64,000 nucleotides of DNA from Azorinus chamasolen (GCA_963576725.1 OY755242.1:5560240-5624239); one strand, 5' to 3'. Positions 60,401 to 62,529 are shown, counted from the stretch's first letter. A program made the numbers and translations. Notes: a model not told the origin generated them from the sequence alone.

Positions 60401-60594
60401 CTGTCTCATCTGGGTCTTCACTATTTACAGGTACGTATATTGACGTGAACAGCAAGCGAAGGGTTAAAATTGATGTTTAGAGGGGATTTACTGTAAGTTT
60501 TTTTTCCTTTTTACCCATCAAATGCAGCAGGATTGAGAAAGACTGTAATTTTTCTAGGTTTCTGGTAAATATCGACATACTGGTCTCCAAATGC
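18350..60594 (-). CDS. AGK: Acylglycerol kinase, mitochondrial (12 exons joined; N-terminus off-window)
   Basis: AGK phosphorylates mono- and diacylglycerol to lysophosphatidic and phosphatidic acid in mitochondria; in vertebrates it is also a subunit of the TIM22 carrier translocase (established). Exons on the - strand, 5' to 3': 60594-60515, 58520-58445, 46969-46871, 39474-39442, 37527-37433, 36237-36168, 34920-34841, 29521-29298, 25749-25625, 24504-24437, 21794-21698, 18472-18350. All introns are GT-AG, every phase matches, and the sum is 1170 bp (389 codons plus stop). Landmarks in order: VFLNPAA, KSLFEKNAAPLLYLAG, TEYDGQ, the lipid-kinase loop VAGGDGS, PLGIIPVGQTN, YWYFGPLK, LSTVELTM, and DGEHFEAMPVELTLLKNRL near the end. 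These match AGK rather than ceramide or sphingosine kinases. Human AGK has about 422 residues, so only about 50 N-terminal residues, including the membrane anchor, are missing; I found no such exon between 60600 and 64000. Introns up to 11.5 kb are filled with MITEs and satellites. No in-frame stop or broken splice site was found, so the gene looks functional. Confidence 0.95.
18570..18816 (-). mobile_element. MITE family A, well preserved
   Basis: TTAACCCTTTCCCTGTTCTA … ATGAGGGAAAGGGTTAA. A central hairpin of about 68 nt surrounds GCTCCTCTAGGAGC. It is one of the cleanest copies and a good reference for the family (TTAA target, TIR CCCTTTCCCT). Confidence 0.9.
18817..19170. repeat. Degenerate MITE B copies
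   Basis: The 'attattatctgatctctataatgcc', 'gatagaaactgtagacag' and 'aagcaaacagagtagacc' blocks mark one copy ending AAAAGGTTAAC at about 19016, followed by weaker remnants. Confidence 0.6.
19300..20060. repeat. Tandem-repeat element, units of about 170 bp
   Basis: Four units each contain TACCAAATATCAAAGCTCTA, 'ggtttgtggtttcagagaagaag' and 'gccccagggtg-ggccatttttggcc'. The array ends in 'agctcaccttgagctcaggtgagcta', a hairpin. Architecture is like the type-P elements; there is no coding sequence. Confidence 0.75.
20061..20440. repeat. Type-P-like repeat element
   Basis: It shares its body with 28441-28805 ('gacaccaactaccca…atgccaaaa', 'cacatgaaaattgt', 'accagccaatcaaactttgtt') and ends 'acaagggcataaa'. 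It is an interspersed repeat without a reading frame. Confidence 0.6.
20446..21132. repeat. 16-copy minisatellite, 41/45-bp unit
   Basis: The unit is GAAGTTTTAGTTATGATATC followed by 'tgtaggtggttatcatctact'. Some units carry an extra TCTA, giving a 45-bp variant. Sixteen 'gaagttttag' starts were counted. It lies in the last AGK intron. Confidence 0.95.
21290..21360. repeat. Short near-perfect hairpin
   Basis: Arms of 28 bp beginning ATTTCGAGGG(T)TTGGTGCAAA surround a 15-base loop. A second inverted pair built on CACATGTTCCTA/TAGGAACATGTG follows at about 21462-21570. Both lie just 3' of AGK exon 'k' in the intron. Confidence 0.8.
21698..21794 (-). CDS. AGK: AGK exon 'k'
   Basis: Acceptor ctgtttcag, donor GAG|gtaagt; phase 2 in, phase 0 out. 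It ends DTCEKFLVKKIKFIPEAKE, at the position of the 'eCLqasqctLlIPEga' strand of AGK. Confidence 0.88.
21885..22175. repeat. Two hairpins of one family (also at 36336-36424)
   Basis: Each hairpin has arms reading CACCAAACCCTATG-CTGTGACCA…TTTAGACTC and their complement (…GGTTTGGTGGAG). Copies lie at 21899-21992 and 22068-22166 here and at 36336-36424. They are short palindromic MITE-like repeats. Confidence 0.8.
22193..22437 (+). mobile_element. MITE family B, well preserved reference copy (245 bp)
   Basis: TTAACCCTTTACTCCATGAA … TATGGAGTAAAGGGTTAA; the inverted ends CCCTTTACTCCAT are longer than in family A. The interior has 'atggcagaaactgtagaatca-tatctat' (the block amplified into the 48-bp satellite at 47952) and the hairpin core. 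Confidence 0.9.
22690..23010. mobile_element. MITE family B copies, overlapping
   Basis: Core and right-arm pieces occur at 22720-22800 and 22800-23007 (TTAATCCTTTAAACGCCATT … CATAAGGTAACAGGTTAA). Both are degenerate. Confidence 0.6.
23290..23760. repeat. Family G palindrome followed by MITE family A
   Basis: A hairpin at about 23290-23415 reads 'gagtccgagtccattagcaagctc' and returns. A family-A/B hybrid copy at 23513-23758 reads TTAACCCTTTCCCTCATATA, the core GGTTCCTATAGGAGCC, and AAAAGGGAAAAGGTTAA. Confidence 0.7.
23897..24262. mobile_element. Two MITE family B copies
   Basis: A left copy starts TTTAACCCTGTACTCCATAA at about 23897; a second hairpin core and right end ('gaaggaaagagttaa') lie at about 24165-24262. 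Confidence 0.65.
24437..24504 (-). CDS. AGK: AGK exon 'j'
   Basis: Acceptor taccttcag, donor GG|gtaaga; phase 0 in, phase 2 out. It reads KLSGIEVGLGPEQVPRMSFI and then QE. It is less conserved but keeps frame with both neighbours and occupies the position of 'lnIcIePDtIskgdFi'. Confidence 0.85.
24592..24836 (-). mobile_element. MITE family B
   Basis: It opens TTATCCCTTTACTCAATAAG and closes CATGGAGTAAAGGGTTAA. It is 245 bp long, the same as the 22193 copy, and lies 88 bp upstream of AGK exon 'j'. Confidence 0.85.
25236..25439. mobile_element. TA-type MITE family E2 (204 bp)
   Basis: TA-CAGTAAAACCCCGCTAATAC … TTAGCGGGGTTTTACTG-TA. It is an almost perfect palindrome around GCTCCTCTAGGAGC. The same subfamily is at 59855-60058 and, cut by the window end, at 63822-64000. 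The TIR and TA flank suggest Tc1/mariner mobilisation. Confidence 0.9.
25440..25571. mobile_element. MITE family B, right part
   Basis: The 'ggccagaaattcctgtgtccttgtgccat' and 'taattaatattcatgaagtaa' blocks end in GGAGTAAGGGGTTAA at about 25571, about 50 bp from AGK exon 'i'. Confidence 0.65.
25625..25749 (-). CDS. AGK: AGK exon 'i' (acidic linker and LSTVELT)
   Basis: Acceptor aatttcag, donor AAG|gtttga (weak but the only one that avoids an immediate in-frame TGA); phase 1 in, phase 0 out. A very acidic stretch (KKDDDEEEDEYIDD) precedes KVIKDLSTVELTMSSKF, which aligns with 'dvqLSTiELsItt' of AGK. Confidence 0.92.
25862..27240. repeat. Type-P tandem-repeat element with units of about 160 bp
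   Basis: Four tandem units (about 26318-26940) each contain AAGGGAGATAATTCAATAAC, 'gcaggtgcacaacttcagatggtg' and 'gcagagtaaagctccagac'. The block ends in a 'gacagacggacggacgg' tract. The left flank has C-homopolymer 25974-25984 and a (GT)n run at about 26267-26284. No exon was found. Confidence 0.75.
27241..27620. repeat. Poly-C tract and type-P element tail
   Basis: A homopolymer C run lies at about 27338-27356. A block ending 'ggacggacagatagatagacgg', 'aacaatatgtctcccc' and 'gggagagacataa' shows the tract-plus-hairpin tail of type-P elements. Confidence 0.7.
27883..28350. mobile_element. MITE family B carrying a nested MITE family A (27952-28202)
   Basis: The outer family-B copy starts TTAACCCTTTACCTGTTCAA at about 27883 and resumes after 28202 with 'aaatattttgctttgacaaaaactgtag'. 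The inner family-A copy begins TTAACCCTAATTCCCTGTTC and ends GAGGGAAAGGGTAA. The host sequence is interrupted precisely at the inner TTAA. Confidence 0.8.
28441..28805. repeat. Type-P-like repeat element
   Basis: Head TGTCCCCCCACCCCCATAGG, tail TTTGTTGGGGGTGTAATA; the body matches 20061-20440. No coding frame. Confidence 0.65.
28965..29120. mobile_element. TA-type MITE family E, shortened
   Basis: GAGTAAAACCCTTCTAAACC … GCTTAGAGGAGTTATACTGT. The left half is shortened, so the palindrome is incomplete. Confidence 0.7.
29298..29521 (-). CDS. AGK: AGK exon 'h' (largest exon)
   Basis: Acceptor tccgtgcag, donor AAG|gttgaa; phase 2 in, phase 1 out. It starts YWYFGPLKHRFTYLRSTL, the conserved 'YWYlGPLK' of AGK, followed by a low-conservation linker rich in Asn, Lys, Pro and Gln. 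A family-B MITE begins about 32 bp upstream of the acceptor (TTAA at 29553). Confidence 0.95.
29553..29805 (+). mobile_element. MITE family B adjoining AGK exon 'h'
   Basis: It begins TTAAGCCTTTACTTCATGAA, about 32 bp upstream (in gene direction) of the exon 'h' acceptor, so branch-point sequence may be MITE-derived. The core is decayed. Confidence 0.75.
29815..29992. repeat. Inverted-repeat element family G (duplicated-arm version)
   Basis: It is nearly the same as 12025-12200, including the tandem duplication of the left-arm block around 'gattggtcagatttgag'. Confidence 0.85.
29993..30235. mobile_element. MITE family B, degenerate
   Basis: TTAACCATTTCCATCATACC with a decayed core and 'ttactccatgaatattttatg'. 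A second eroded copy overlaps. Confidence 0.55.
30236..30935. repeat. Type-P tandem-repeat element
   Basis: Three to four units of roughly 185 bp contain 'cacagagacactaaagtagtat', 'aatttggaaatcctagccc-aaggg-ttgaggatatatcat' and 'ggacaaatttcagacaa'. It ends in a 'ggacggaaggatggatagatgg' tract and 'tagcccccctccggtggccgacta'. Several open frames of 96-155 codons on the - strand are incidental. Confidence 0.7.
31004..31271. mobile_element. Short type-P element
   Basis: Head 'aagatgtgtttgtgtaacacaatgcccccg', body 'gaccttgatataygaccttgatcttaataagtcac', an ACAGACAGACAGACAGG tract, and a tail hairpin GCCCCCCTTTGATCGGGGAG-GAGGGCATAA. It matches 38043-38290 along its length, with single-unit bodies rather than tandem ones. 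Confidence 0.75.
31272..32760. other. AGK intron sequence with no recognised feature
   Basis: I see AT-rich sequence without a MITE of the main families apart from a weak family-B left arm at about 31385-31450, and no exon, tandem array or RNA gene. It is among the least repetitive stretches in the window. Confidence 0.5.
32780..32940. mobile_element. MITE family B, right part
   Basis: 'ggcatgtgtacacaggaactttgg', 'gatagaaattgttgagtcagatc' and 'ataagcaaatagagcagacc', with one arm of the core lost. Confidence 0.65.
33036..33285 (+). mobile_element. MITE family C (250 bp)
   Basis: TTAACCCTTCTCTTGCTGAA … AGCAAGCGAAGGGTTAA. It has a long central hairpin (core GTTCCTGCAAGAGC here, one-base decay). 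On the - strand it contains a short open frame (67 codons) repeated in sister copies, which reflects recent copying rather than a gene. Confidence 0.9.
33317..33550 (+). mobile_element. MITE family A/B hybrid
   Basis: Left arm 'aaatctttccctcatatacat', hairpin core GCTCCTATAGGAGC, and the family-B right arm 'atgtcatcatttcttacatgaatattc'. Confidence 0.75.
33608..33730. mobile_element. TA-type MITE family E, left half
   Basis: GTAAACCCCCTCTAAACCGG … 'gcaggtggctgcttaatgaaagtcatgcagaaagctcttagaggagctt'. The copy breaks off just past the palindromic centre. Confidence 0.75.
34270..34372. mobile_element. MITE family A/B right-arm remnant
   Basis: 'ttaatattcatgatgtcatt' and 'ataagggagagggttaa' remain. 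The rest of 33731-34840 shows no recognisable feature. Confidence 0.5.
34841..34920 (-). CDS. AGK: AGK exon 'g'
   Basis: Acceptor acattatag, donor AA|gtaagt; phase 0 in, phase 2 out. It reads AEDGRSTFALCGLEAGAYRD and then AKERTK. It aligns with the 'pvFAmtGlrwGsfRDa' segment of AGK. Confidence 0.93.
35110..35810. mobile_element. MITE family B copies flanking an unclassified insertion
   Basis: A family-B left half (35135-35260) stops at 'agcagaccctga'. About 310 bp of unrelated, less AT-rich sequence follow (35262-35570, 'gaccaatgaggcgtcgtgtt' onwards). Then MITE sequence returns at about 35575 and ends GGGATAAGGGGTTAA. The inner segment carries no open frame I recognise. Confidence 0.55.
35817..36066 (+). 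mobile_element. MITE family A, well preserved
   Basis: TTATCCTTTTCCTTCATATA … AGAACAGGGAAAGGGTTAA. The hairpin is perfect around GGCTCCTATAGGAGCC. It lies about 100 bp 3' of AGK exon 'f' in the intron. Confidence 0.88.
36168..36237 (-). CDS. AGK: AGK exon 'f'
   Basis: Acceptor aattgtag, donor CAG|gtatta; phase 2 in, phase 0 out. It reads RVLESAMAIIRGVHEKVDVV and then QIQ, matching the 'ItdAtlaIvkGetvplDVlqI' segment of AGK. Confidence 0.93.
36336..36424. repeat. Hairpin of the 21899/22068 family
   Basis: Arms CACCAAACTCTATACTATGA … TATAGGGTTTGGTG; near-perfect stem of about 40 bp. Confidence 0.8.
36425..36690. repeat. Type-P-like fragment
   Basis: Head 'aacaagagcaccgcaagcaggtgc', body with 'atgttgatacctcttatactttttgag', and 'cggacgacaacgcggacgcc'. 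There is no tail hairpin, so it looks truncated. Confidence 0.5.
36790..37405. mobile_element. MITE family B copies around a GGG/CCC hairpin
   Basis: MITE pieces at 36790-37070 ('tatactcttgtcagatggctcctgtgggagc') and 37237-37405 flank an inverted repeat at about 37055-37230 whose ends read CTGTTCCATTTAAATGTGTA-TGGGGG and CCCCCCATACACCTTTAAAT-GGAACAG. The hairpin element thus sits nested within a MITE. Confidence 0.65.
37433..37527 (-). CDS. AGK: AGK exon 'e'
   Basis: Acceptor ttgcccag, donor AA|gtgagt; phase 0 in, phase 2 out. It reads TFRQKIPLGIIPVGQTNIFA and then AFFFGKDMDNI. 'P(L/I)G(I/F)IP(V/L)G' is the conserved second glycine/proline motif of the kinase domain. Confidence 0.95.
37669..37908 (-). 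mobile_element. MITE family A
   Basis: TTAACCCATTCTATATGTAG … ATGAAAGAATGGGTAA; core GGCTCCTATAGGAGC. Both termini carry the same CCCATTC change, showing compensatory TIR symmetry. Confidence 0.8.
38043..38290. mobile_element. Short type-P element
   Basis: Head 'aagatctgtttgtgaaacactatgcccccaa', body with GACCTTTGACCTTGATGTAT, 'tgccaagtttgaagaatgcatgtgcaatgg', an 'accaacagacagacag' tract and 'aaaaacaatatgcc'; the final GGGG arm is lost. Sister of 31004-31271. Confidence 0.75.
38328..38577 (+). mobile_element. MITE family C (250 bp)
   Basis: TTAACCCTTCGCTTGCTGAA … AGCAAGCGAAGGGTTAA with core GCTCCTGCAGGAGC. It is the cleanest family-C copy. Confidence 0.92.
38752..38870. repeat. Inverted-repeat element family G
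   Basis: 'gggtataaacttctgagtctgagttc' and the returning arm '…ctcagaatcaaggaaaacgttttataccctcag'. Confidence 0.75.
38960..39292 (+). mobile_element. MITE family B remnant followed by family A (39055-39292)
   Basis: The first piece begins TTAACCCTTTACTCCATTAA. The second has 'accatttccctcatacaaacg', the core GGCTCCTAAAGGAGCC and ends AACCAGGGTTAA. Confidence 0.75.
39293..39434 (+). mobile_element. MITE family B right part abutting the AGK exon 'd' donor
   Basis: 'gattctacagtttcagttac', 'ttaatatttagtcagtcatta' and the end GGTGTAAAACTTTAA. Its terminal TTAA (39431-39434) is 7 bp from the exon edge at 39442. Confidence 0.75.
39442..39474 (-). CDS. AGK: AGK exon 'd' (33-bp micro-exon)
   Basis: Acceptor gactgtag/ctgtag, donor CAG|gtaggt; phase 0 on both sides. 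Eleven codons, TVTAIMKREDQ, align with the EVVTGVLRR-type segment that follows the catalytic loop in AGK. A MITE boundary TTAA lies only 7 bp past the exon end, at 39431-39434. Confidence 0.88.
39771..40018 (-). mobile_element. MITE family C (inverted)
   Basis: TTAACCCTCGCTTGCTATTC … GCAAGAGAAGGGTTA; core GCTCCTGCAGGGGC. It follows directly on a family-B right end (39640-39770). Confidence 0.85.
40050..40227. mobile_element. MITE family B, internally deleted
   Basis: TTAACCCTTTGTGGGTATCA … CATGGGTAAAGGGTTAA with only one arm of the hairpin. Confidence 0.7.
40487..40714. mobile_element. MITE family D (228 bp)
   Basis: TTAACCCATTCCCTCATAGG … ATGGAGGACAGGGTTAA. The centre is a long hairpin, TTGAAACCATCGTGATAAAT-AGAGTATTTGCTCCTATAGG and its complement. 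Its arms are unrelated to families A-C, but it has the same palindromic middle GCTCCTATAGGAGC. A second copy lies at 62530-62726. Confidence 0.85.
41045..41145 (-). other. tRNA-like sequence (tRNA pseudogene or SINE head)
   Basis: Read on the - strand there is a good A box (TGGCGTAATCGG) and a perfect B box (GGTTCGAATCC) about 55 bases apart, with a palindromic CTCTCTAGAGA insert in the anticodon/variable region. T-stem pairing is mostly intact (GCGGG/CCAGC), but the acceptor stem pairs poorly, so a functional tRNA is doubtful. It looks tRNA-derived; I cannot assign the amino acid. Confidence 0.45.
41679..41816. repeat. Long near-perfect palindrome (138 bp)
   Basis: Arms of about 62-65 bp beginning GAATAATAGGTTAGTGCCGT and returning as ACGGCACTAACCTATTATTC, with an 11-base centre. 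Only a few mismatches and single-base indels occur. It is GC-richer than its surroundings; possibly the residue of a foldback element. Confidence 0.9.
41990..42107. other. AGK intron, MITE-B left-arm fragment
   Basis: 'tttaaccctggagctgatgaatagtg…tataatggtatt…' is a decayed family-B left arm. Nothing else is seen. Confidence 0.45.
42108..42310. mobile_element. TA-type MITE family E (203 bp)
   Basis: TA-CAGTAAACACTGGATACT … GATCAGTTTTCACTG-TA. Near-perfect palindrome through 'gcagaaagctcctctaggagctttctgc'. Confidence 0.88.
42397..42647 (+). mobile_element. MITE family A/B
   Basis: 'taactctttctctcatataaacg', core GCTCCTATAGGAGT, and right arm 'aataaatattcatgatgtcattatttcttacatgaa' ending AAAAGGATTAA. 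Confidence 0.78.
42703..43110 (+). CDS. Uncharacterised 135-codon open frame in the 3.1-kb insertion
   Basis: An open frame from ATG to TAG close to the left terminus of the insertion. I recognise no domain, signal peptide or catalytic motif, and the first part overlaps the terminal TACCG repeats. It may be chance, or an exon of a decayed element protein. Listed because it is the only sizeable frame in the insertion. Confidence 0.15.
   Translation: MNSTVFRGGLPFYQSGRRFYHFTDSTTAIFLATYIFLPEEDYLLVLYTHKPTLACCDTRLAFFGMDPPLRTPKLCNHKLVTVCALLELSNFFFREPVVSKCKWLHAPLRDSSIQIRQNSIKRQCRCTKSQIPHPK
44340..45535. repeat. Long inverted repeat inside the 3.1-kb insertion
   Basis: The left arm (about 44340-44530) has GGAGAAATCGCCTAGAAAGC, AATTATATAGTGTTTGTATT and 'gatcgatcagtgtagcccctgatca'. 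The right arm (about 45295-45535) reads the complement: 'gtggtgatcagggactgcactgatcgt', AATACAAACACTATATAATT, GCTTTCTAGGCGATTTCTCC. The right arm is repeated once more at 46205-46440 because of the 910-bp duplication. Confidence 0.8.
44943..46762. repeat. 910-bp direct tandem duplication (two copies, about 98% identical)
   Basis: Copy 1 is 44943-45852 and copy 2 is 45853-46762. Matching points (TTCATTTAAGAAACAGACCA at 44943 and 45853; TAGAGGAG at 45841 and 46751) are exactly 910 apart, and fewer than about 20 differences were seen. Copy 1 breaks off at the palindromic centre of a family-E MITE (AAAGCTCCTAGAGGAG). Copy 2 runs through the complete palindrome, which ends GGGATTTTACTGTA at about 46856. 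Confidence 0.93.
46664..46858. mobile_element. TA-type MITE family E, left end cut by the insertion
   Basis: From 'taaatcggaactctaacagag' through the palindrome GCTCCTAGAGGAGC to GAGGGATTTTACTG-TA. It ends 13 bp from AGK exon 'c'. Confidence 0.88.
46871..46969 (-). CDS. AGK: AGK exon 'c' with the GGDGS catalytic loop
   Basis: Acceptor atattgcag, donor GAG|gtaaac; phase 0 on both sides, 33 codons. It begins TEYDGQIKDFM and ends DGIVVAGGDGSVLE. GGDG(S/T) is the nucleotide-binding glycine-rich loop of lipid kinases and is intact. The 8.2-kb satellite lies in the intron upstream of it (towards exon 'b'). Confidence 0.96.
47109..47347 (+). mobile_element. MITE family B
   Basis: TTAACCTTTTACTCCATGAA … TATGGAGTAAATGGTTAA, about 139 bp upstream of exon 'c' in gene direction. 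The next stretch to 47580 holds another family-B right half. Confidence 0.85.
47602..47851 (+). mobile_element. MITE family C (250 bp)
   Basis: TTAACCCTTCGCTTGCTGAA … AGCAAGGGAAGGGTTAA, core GCTCCTGCAGGAGC. It lies 31 bp left of the MITE that houses the satellite. Confidence 0.92.
47952..56141. repeat. 48-bp satellite array, about 170 copies (8.19 kb)
   Basis: The unit begins GTTGGCCATGGTGGACACTG, continues TAGAATAATATCTATATAGT and ends TTGTAAGT. The commonest variable site is CTATATAG versus CTACATAG, in runs along the array. Rare changes: GGCC to GACC (seven or so units near 48.4-49.5 kb), a partial unit at about 50568, an extra 'cta' at about 52375, and TTGTTGTAAG insertions at about 52912, 53011 and 53203. 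Because 48 is a multiple of 3, the - strand stays open in two frames (16-residue periods STMANTYKLYRYYSTV and NYIDIILQCPPWPTLT); these are not genes. It lies in the AGK intron between exons 'b' and 'c'. Confidence 0.97.
56156..56269. repeat. Triplicated 38-bp MITE core
   Basis: Three copies of CCTATCAGACAGTTCCTACA followed by 'ggagccatatgacctgga' occur where an ordinary MITE has one hairpin. It is a second, independent tandem amplification in the same host MITE. Confidence 0.88.
56293..56538 (+). mobile_element. MITE family A
   Basis: TTAACCCTTTCCCTCATATA … AAACAGGGAAAGGGTTAA; the left arm of the central hairpin is shortened (GCTCCTGTAGGAGT remains). Confidence 0.88.
56800..58288. mobile_element. 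Type-P tandem-repeat element, split by a TIR insertion
   Basis: Head 'aagagatgtttgtaaaacatgtatacccccccga'; tandem units of about 165 bp ('tgaccttgacctttgacctagtgacctcaaa', 'ggggtcatctagtggtcatgacca', 'ttattgatcggaaaccatttcacc'); tract 'accgacagaccgaccgac'; tail hairpin ATACCCCCATTTTTTC-AAAAGGGGGGTATAA. About five units are present, with 57107-57770 inserted in the second. Confidence 0.85.
57107..57770. mobile_element. 664-bp TIR element nested in the type-P repeat
   Basis: The left end is CGTCGCTGTGCTGACAAAAC and continues CTCGTATA; the right end is its near-complement (TATACGAGG-TTTTATCAGCACAGTGACG). It is flanked by ATTT at 57103-57106 and 57771-57774. The host repeat continues as CATTTCACC when the element is removed. 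The interior is AT-rich, with a small direct repeat 'aataaaactttattt-ttctatcatt' and no significant frame. Confidence 0.8.
58289..58444. other. AGK intron with MITE-E remnant
   Basis: 'cttttgtcctgcattaagctgccacct' is a right-arm fragment of a family-E/E2 MITE. The remainder up to exon 'b' is unremarkable. Confidence 0.5.
58445..58520 (-). CDS. AGK: AGK exon 'b'
   Basis: Acceptor ctttttcag, donor AAG|gtatac; phase 2 in, phase 0 out. It reads KGKSLFEKNAAPLLYLAGLE and then VTVVK, continuing NPAAFDG of the previous exon. This is very close to the vertebrate AGK segment. Confidence 0.95.
58521..58905. other. AGK intron, no feature seen
   Basis: AT-rich sequence upstream of exon 'b' with no recognised repeat, exon or RNA gene. 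Confidence 0.5.
58907..59684. mobile_element. MITE family A sequence interrupted by a type-P-like element (59083-59512)
   Basis: The left piece, 58907-59082, runs from TTAACCCTTTCCCTCATATA to 'catcttccatattttataat'. The right piece, 59513-59684, is in the opposite orientation ('aaatatggaaggtggaaaattg', core GGCTCCTATAGGAGCC, GAAGGAAAGCGTTAA). Between them lies an element with head 'gggaacgataccccagtgataacaaatattcatg', two to three repeated units, a 'gaaggaaggacggac' tract and tail 'tatcccccagcctttggcaggggataa'. Confidence 0.75.
59855..60058. mobile_element. TA-type MITE family E2 (204 bp)
   Basis: TA-CAGAAGAACCTCTCTAATGT … TTAGCGAGGTTTTACTG-TA; same length as 25236-25439, with a slightly decayed centre (GCTTAACTAGGAGC). 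Confidence 0.88.
60089..60496. mobile_element. TA-type MITE family E carrying a nested family C MITE (60218-60467)
   Basis: The outer element starts 'agtaaaacctctctaaactgag', loses part of the palindrome, and resumes after 60467 as 'attgatgtttagaggggatttactgta'. The inner 250-bp element is a clean family-C copy (TAACCCTTTGCTTGCTGAAT … GCGAAGGGTTAA, core GCTCCTGCAGGAGC). It ends 18 bp from the exon 'a' donor side. Confidence 0.88.
60515..60594 (-). CDS. AGK: AGK exon 'a' (start of the catalytic domain)
   Basis: Acceptor tttttcag, donor GATGG|gtaaaaag; phase 0 in, phase 2 out. It holds 26 codons ending KPRKITVFLNPAAFD. VFLNPAA is the first conserved motif of the diacylglycerol-kinase-type catalytic domain. 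It is the most upstream AGK exon I can identify. Confidence 0.93.
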
Positions 60595-60689
60595 CTGAAA
60601 AAATCATCAGGATGTTAGTCATATAATTTCTGCTTGAAGCAGAGCTTTAATATGATTGACCTAAATATGAAGCATGCGCTTTGTTACAT

Positions 60690-60845
60690 GAGGTATGTTT
60701 AAACCATTCCTTCATATACAATGTAAACACCTTTTCATATATTTGCTATCATGACATCAGGAATATTAAATACAGGAGCAATCTGATCTGGGTCTACTCT
60801 GTTTGCAAAGGCATAAAAGGACATATACTTAAGAAAAAGGTTAAA
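60690..60845. mobile_element. MITE family A/B, core-deleted
   Basis: 'tttaaaccattccttcatata', 'acaggagcaatctgatctgggtctactctgtttgcaaagg' and 'aagaaaaaggttaa'. Confidence 0.6.
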
Positions 60846-61220
60846 AGACTGTGCGTTTAGAAGGTCAGCAGTCAAAGAAAACAGAAAAAAAATATCTTGC
60901 ATAAATGTAAGTTCAAGAAAATAGGTCAGCTTCATAATCCTGTGGTTTGCGTAGAATCAAACCTCTAATATAAGGTGTGTTCTTATTAGCAATAGCATTC
61001 TTCAACAAAAACAAAACCAAAAAAAATTCTCCCTTTCAAAAAGGTGCAAATTTTGTTGGATATGAAAGGAATATTTCCATCTTACAAATGATTTGTAATG
61101 AATAATTGTGTACATTCAAGTCATATCAACATGTAACCATTCTCAAATGGTATGAACAGAGATGCAAACATTTCAGTGGCTCAGTATGTTTTAACAGCTC
61201 CAACGAGGATGAGATTTTAA
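60846..61220. other. No feature seen
   Basis: AT-rich sequence upstream of the first visible AGK exon; searched for an N-terminal AGK exon without success. Confidence 0.45.
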
Positions 61221-61224
61221 CACT

Positions 61225-61700
61225 GATGACTTTCCTTCATATAAACATATTTACACACAGAGTAGACCAAGATTAGATGGCTTCTAAAGGAGCTGTCTAA
61301 TCAGTATTTGCTCTGTTTGCTAATGAAATTTGATAGGTCTGTTTCTTTAGTTTCTAAAATGGCTACAACGTTTCACCTTCCATATTTCATTATAACTATT
61401 TTGTTCATGAATATGTGGTAGCTAGGTATTGAAAGGGTTAACCATTTCCCTGTTGAATATTTATATTTAAGAAATGCTGACATCATGATAATTTGTCAGC
61501 TGAATTTTACACAGACAATAATGTTCACATGAATTGTTGATGTTGGTAGAAACTGTAGGGTCATATCTATTATGAGTTCCTAAGCAAACAGAGCAGACCC
61601 TGGCCTGATCAGCTGGGTTCTACAGGAGCCTACTGACCTGGTTCTACTCTGTTTGCAAAGACATGAAAAAGCATATAAATATGAAGATAGCGTTAACACT
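61225..61700. mobile_element. MITE family A followed by MITE family B
   Basis: Family A at about 61225-61441 ('gactttccttcatataaac' … GAAAGGGTTAA), then family B at 61438-61695 (TTAACCATTTCCCTGTTGAA … GATAGCGTTAA), sharing the TTAA between them. Confidence 0.75.
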
Positions 61701-61796
61701 TTACTTCAAAAGAAATGGAAATAGAGCAGAATCATATTAGATAGCTCCTGTAGGAGCCATCTGATCACGGTCTGCTCTGTTTTCTTATAAAATTAA

Positions 61797-62041
61797 AGAA
61801 CTTTAGTGAGCAAGATCACATACCCCATGCCACCACATTGTCAGACAAAAAAAGGGGTTCCCCATGACAGATTTCTCTGAAAATCAAACTAATTCAAGCT
61901 TTTATTCATGACAATTCTTAAAGCCAATTTGAGAGGAGCAACAATGCGTTTTGATATACATGTACATGTATATGAACAGACTGACAGAGGGACTGGTAAA
62001 AAAACTATATACCCAGTGCAACTTCGTTGTGTGGGGTATAA
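61797..62041. repeat. Short type-P-like element, second copy
   Basis: AAAGAACTTTAGTGAGCAAG … 'tgcaacttcgttgtgtggggtataa'. It matches the element at 13893-14152 and also sits inside a MITE. Confidence 0.75.
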
Positions 62042-62171
62042 TAAAGAAGACACTATTCTACACTTTCTGCTAAAGTAAAATATTCTCTCGCACATACACG
62101 TACATGTAATGCCATTATAAAAATTAAGCTAAATAATATTCATAGTTATTATTTCTTTTACATATTCATGA

Positions 62172-62459
62172 GATAAAGAGTTAAAACTACTTGACAGGTT
62201 CCTGCCCATGTTTCAGTATGATAAAGAGTTAAAACTACTTGACAGGTTCCTGCCCATGTTTCTGTATGATAAAGAGTTAAAACTACTTGACAGGTTCCTG
62301 CCCATGTTTCAGTATGATAAAGAGTTAAAACTACTTGACAGGTTACTGCCCATGTTTCAGTATGACAAAGAGTTAAAACTACTTGACAGGTTCCCGCCCA
62401 TGTTTCAGTATGATAAAGAGTTAAAACTACTTGACAGGTTCCTGCCCATGTTTCAGTAT
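62172..62459. repeat. 48-bp minisatellite, exactly six copies
   Basis: The unit begins GATAAAGAGTTAAAACTACT, continues TGACAGGTTCCTGCCCATGT and ends TTCAGTAT. Starts lie at 62172, 62220, 62268, 62316, 62364 and 62412. It begins inside the right terminus of a family-B MITE ('catattcatgagataaagagttaa'), so each unit carries a MITE-end-like AAAGAGTTAA. The open frames of 105 and 133 codons on both strands simply reflect 48 = 3 x 16. Confidence 0.97.
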
Positions 62460-62529
62460 GAACAGCCATTTTCAATCAGGAGTATCCTATTTAGAACATC
62501 TAATCGCCATTTTGATAAGTTCAATCAGA

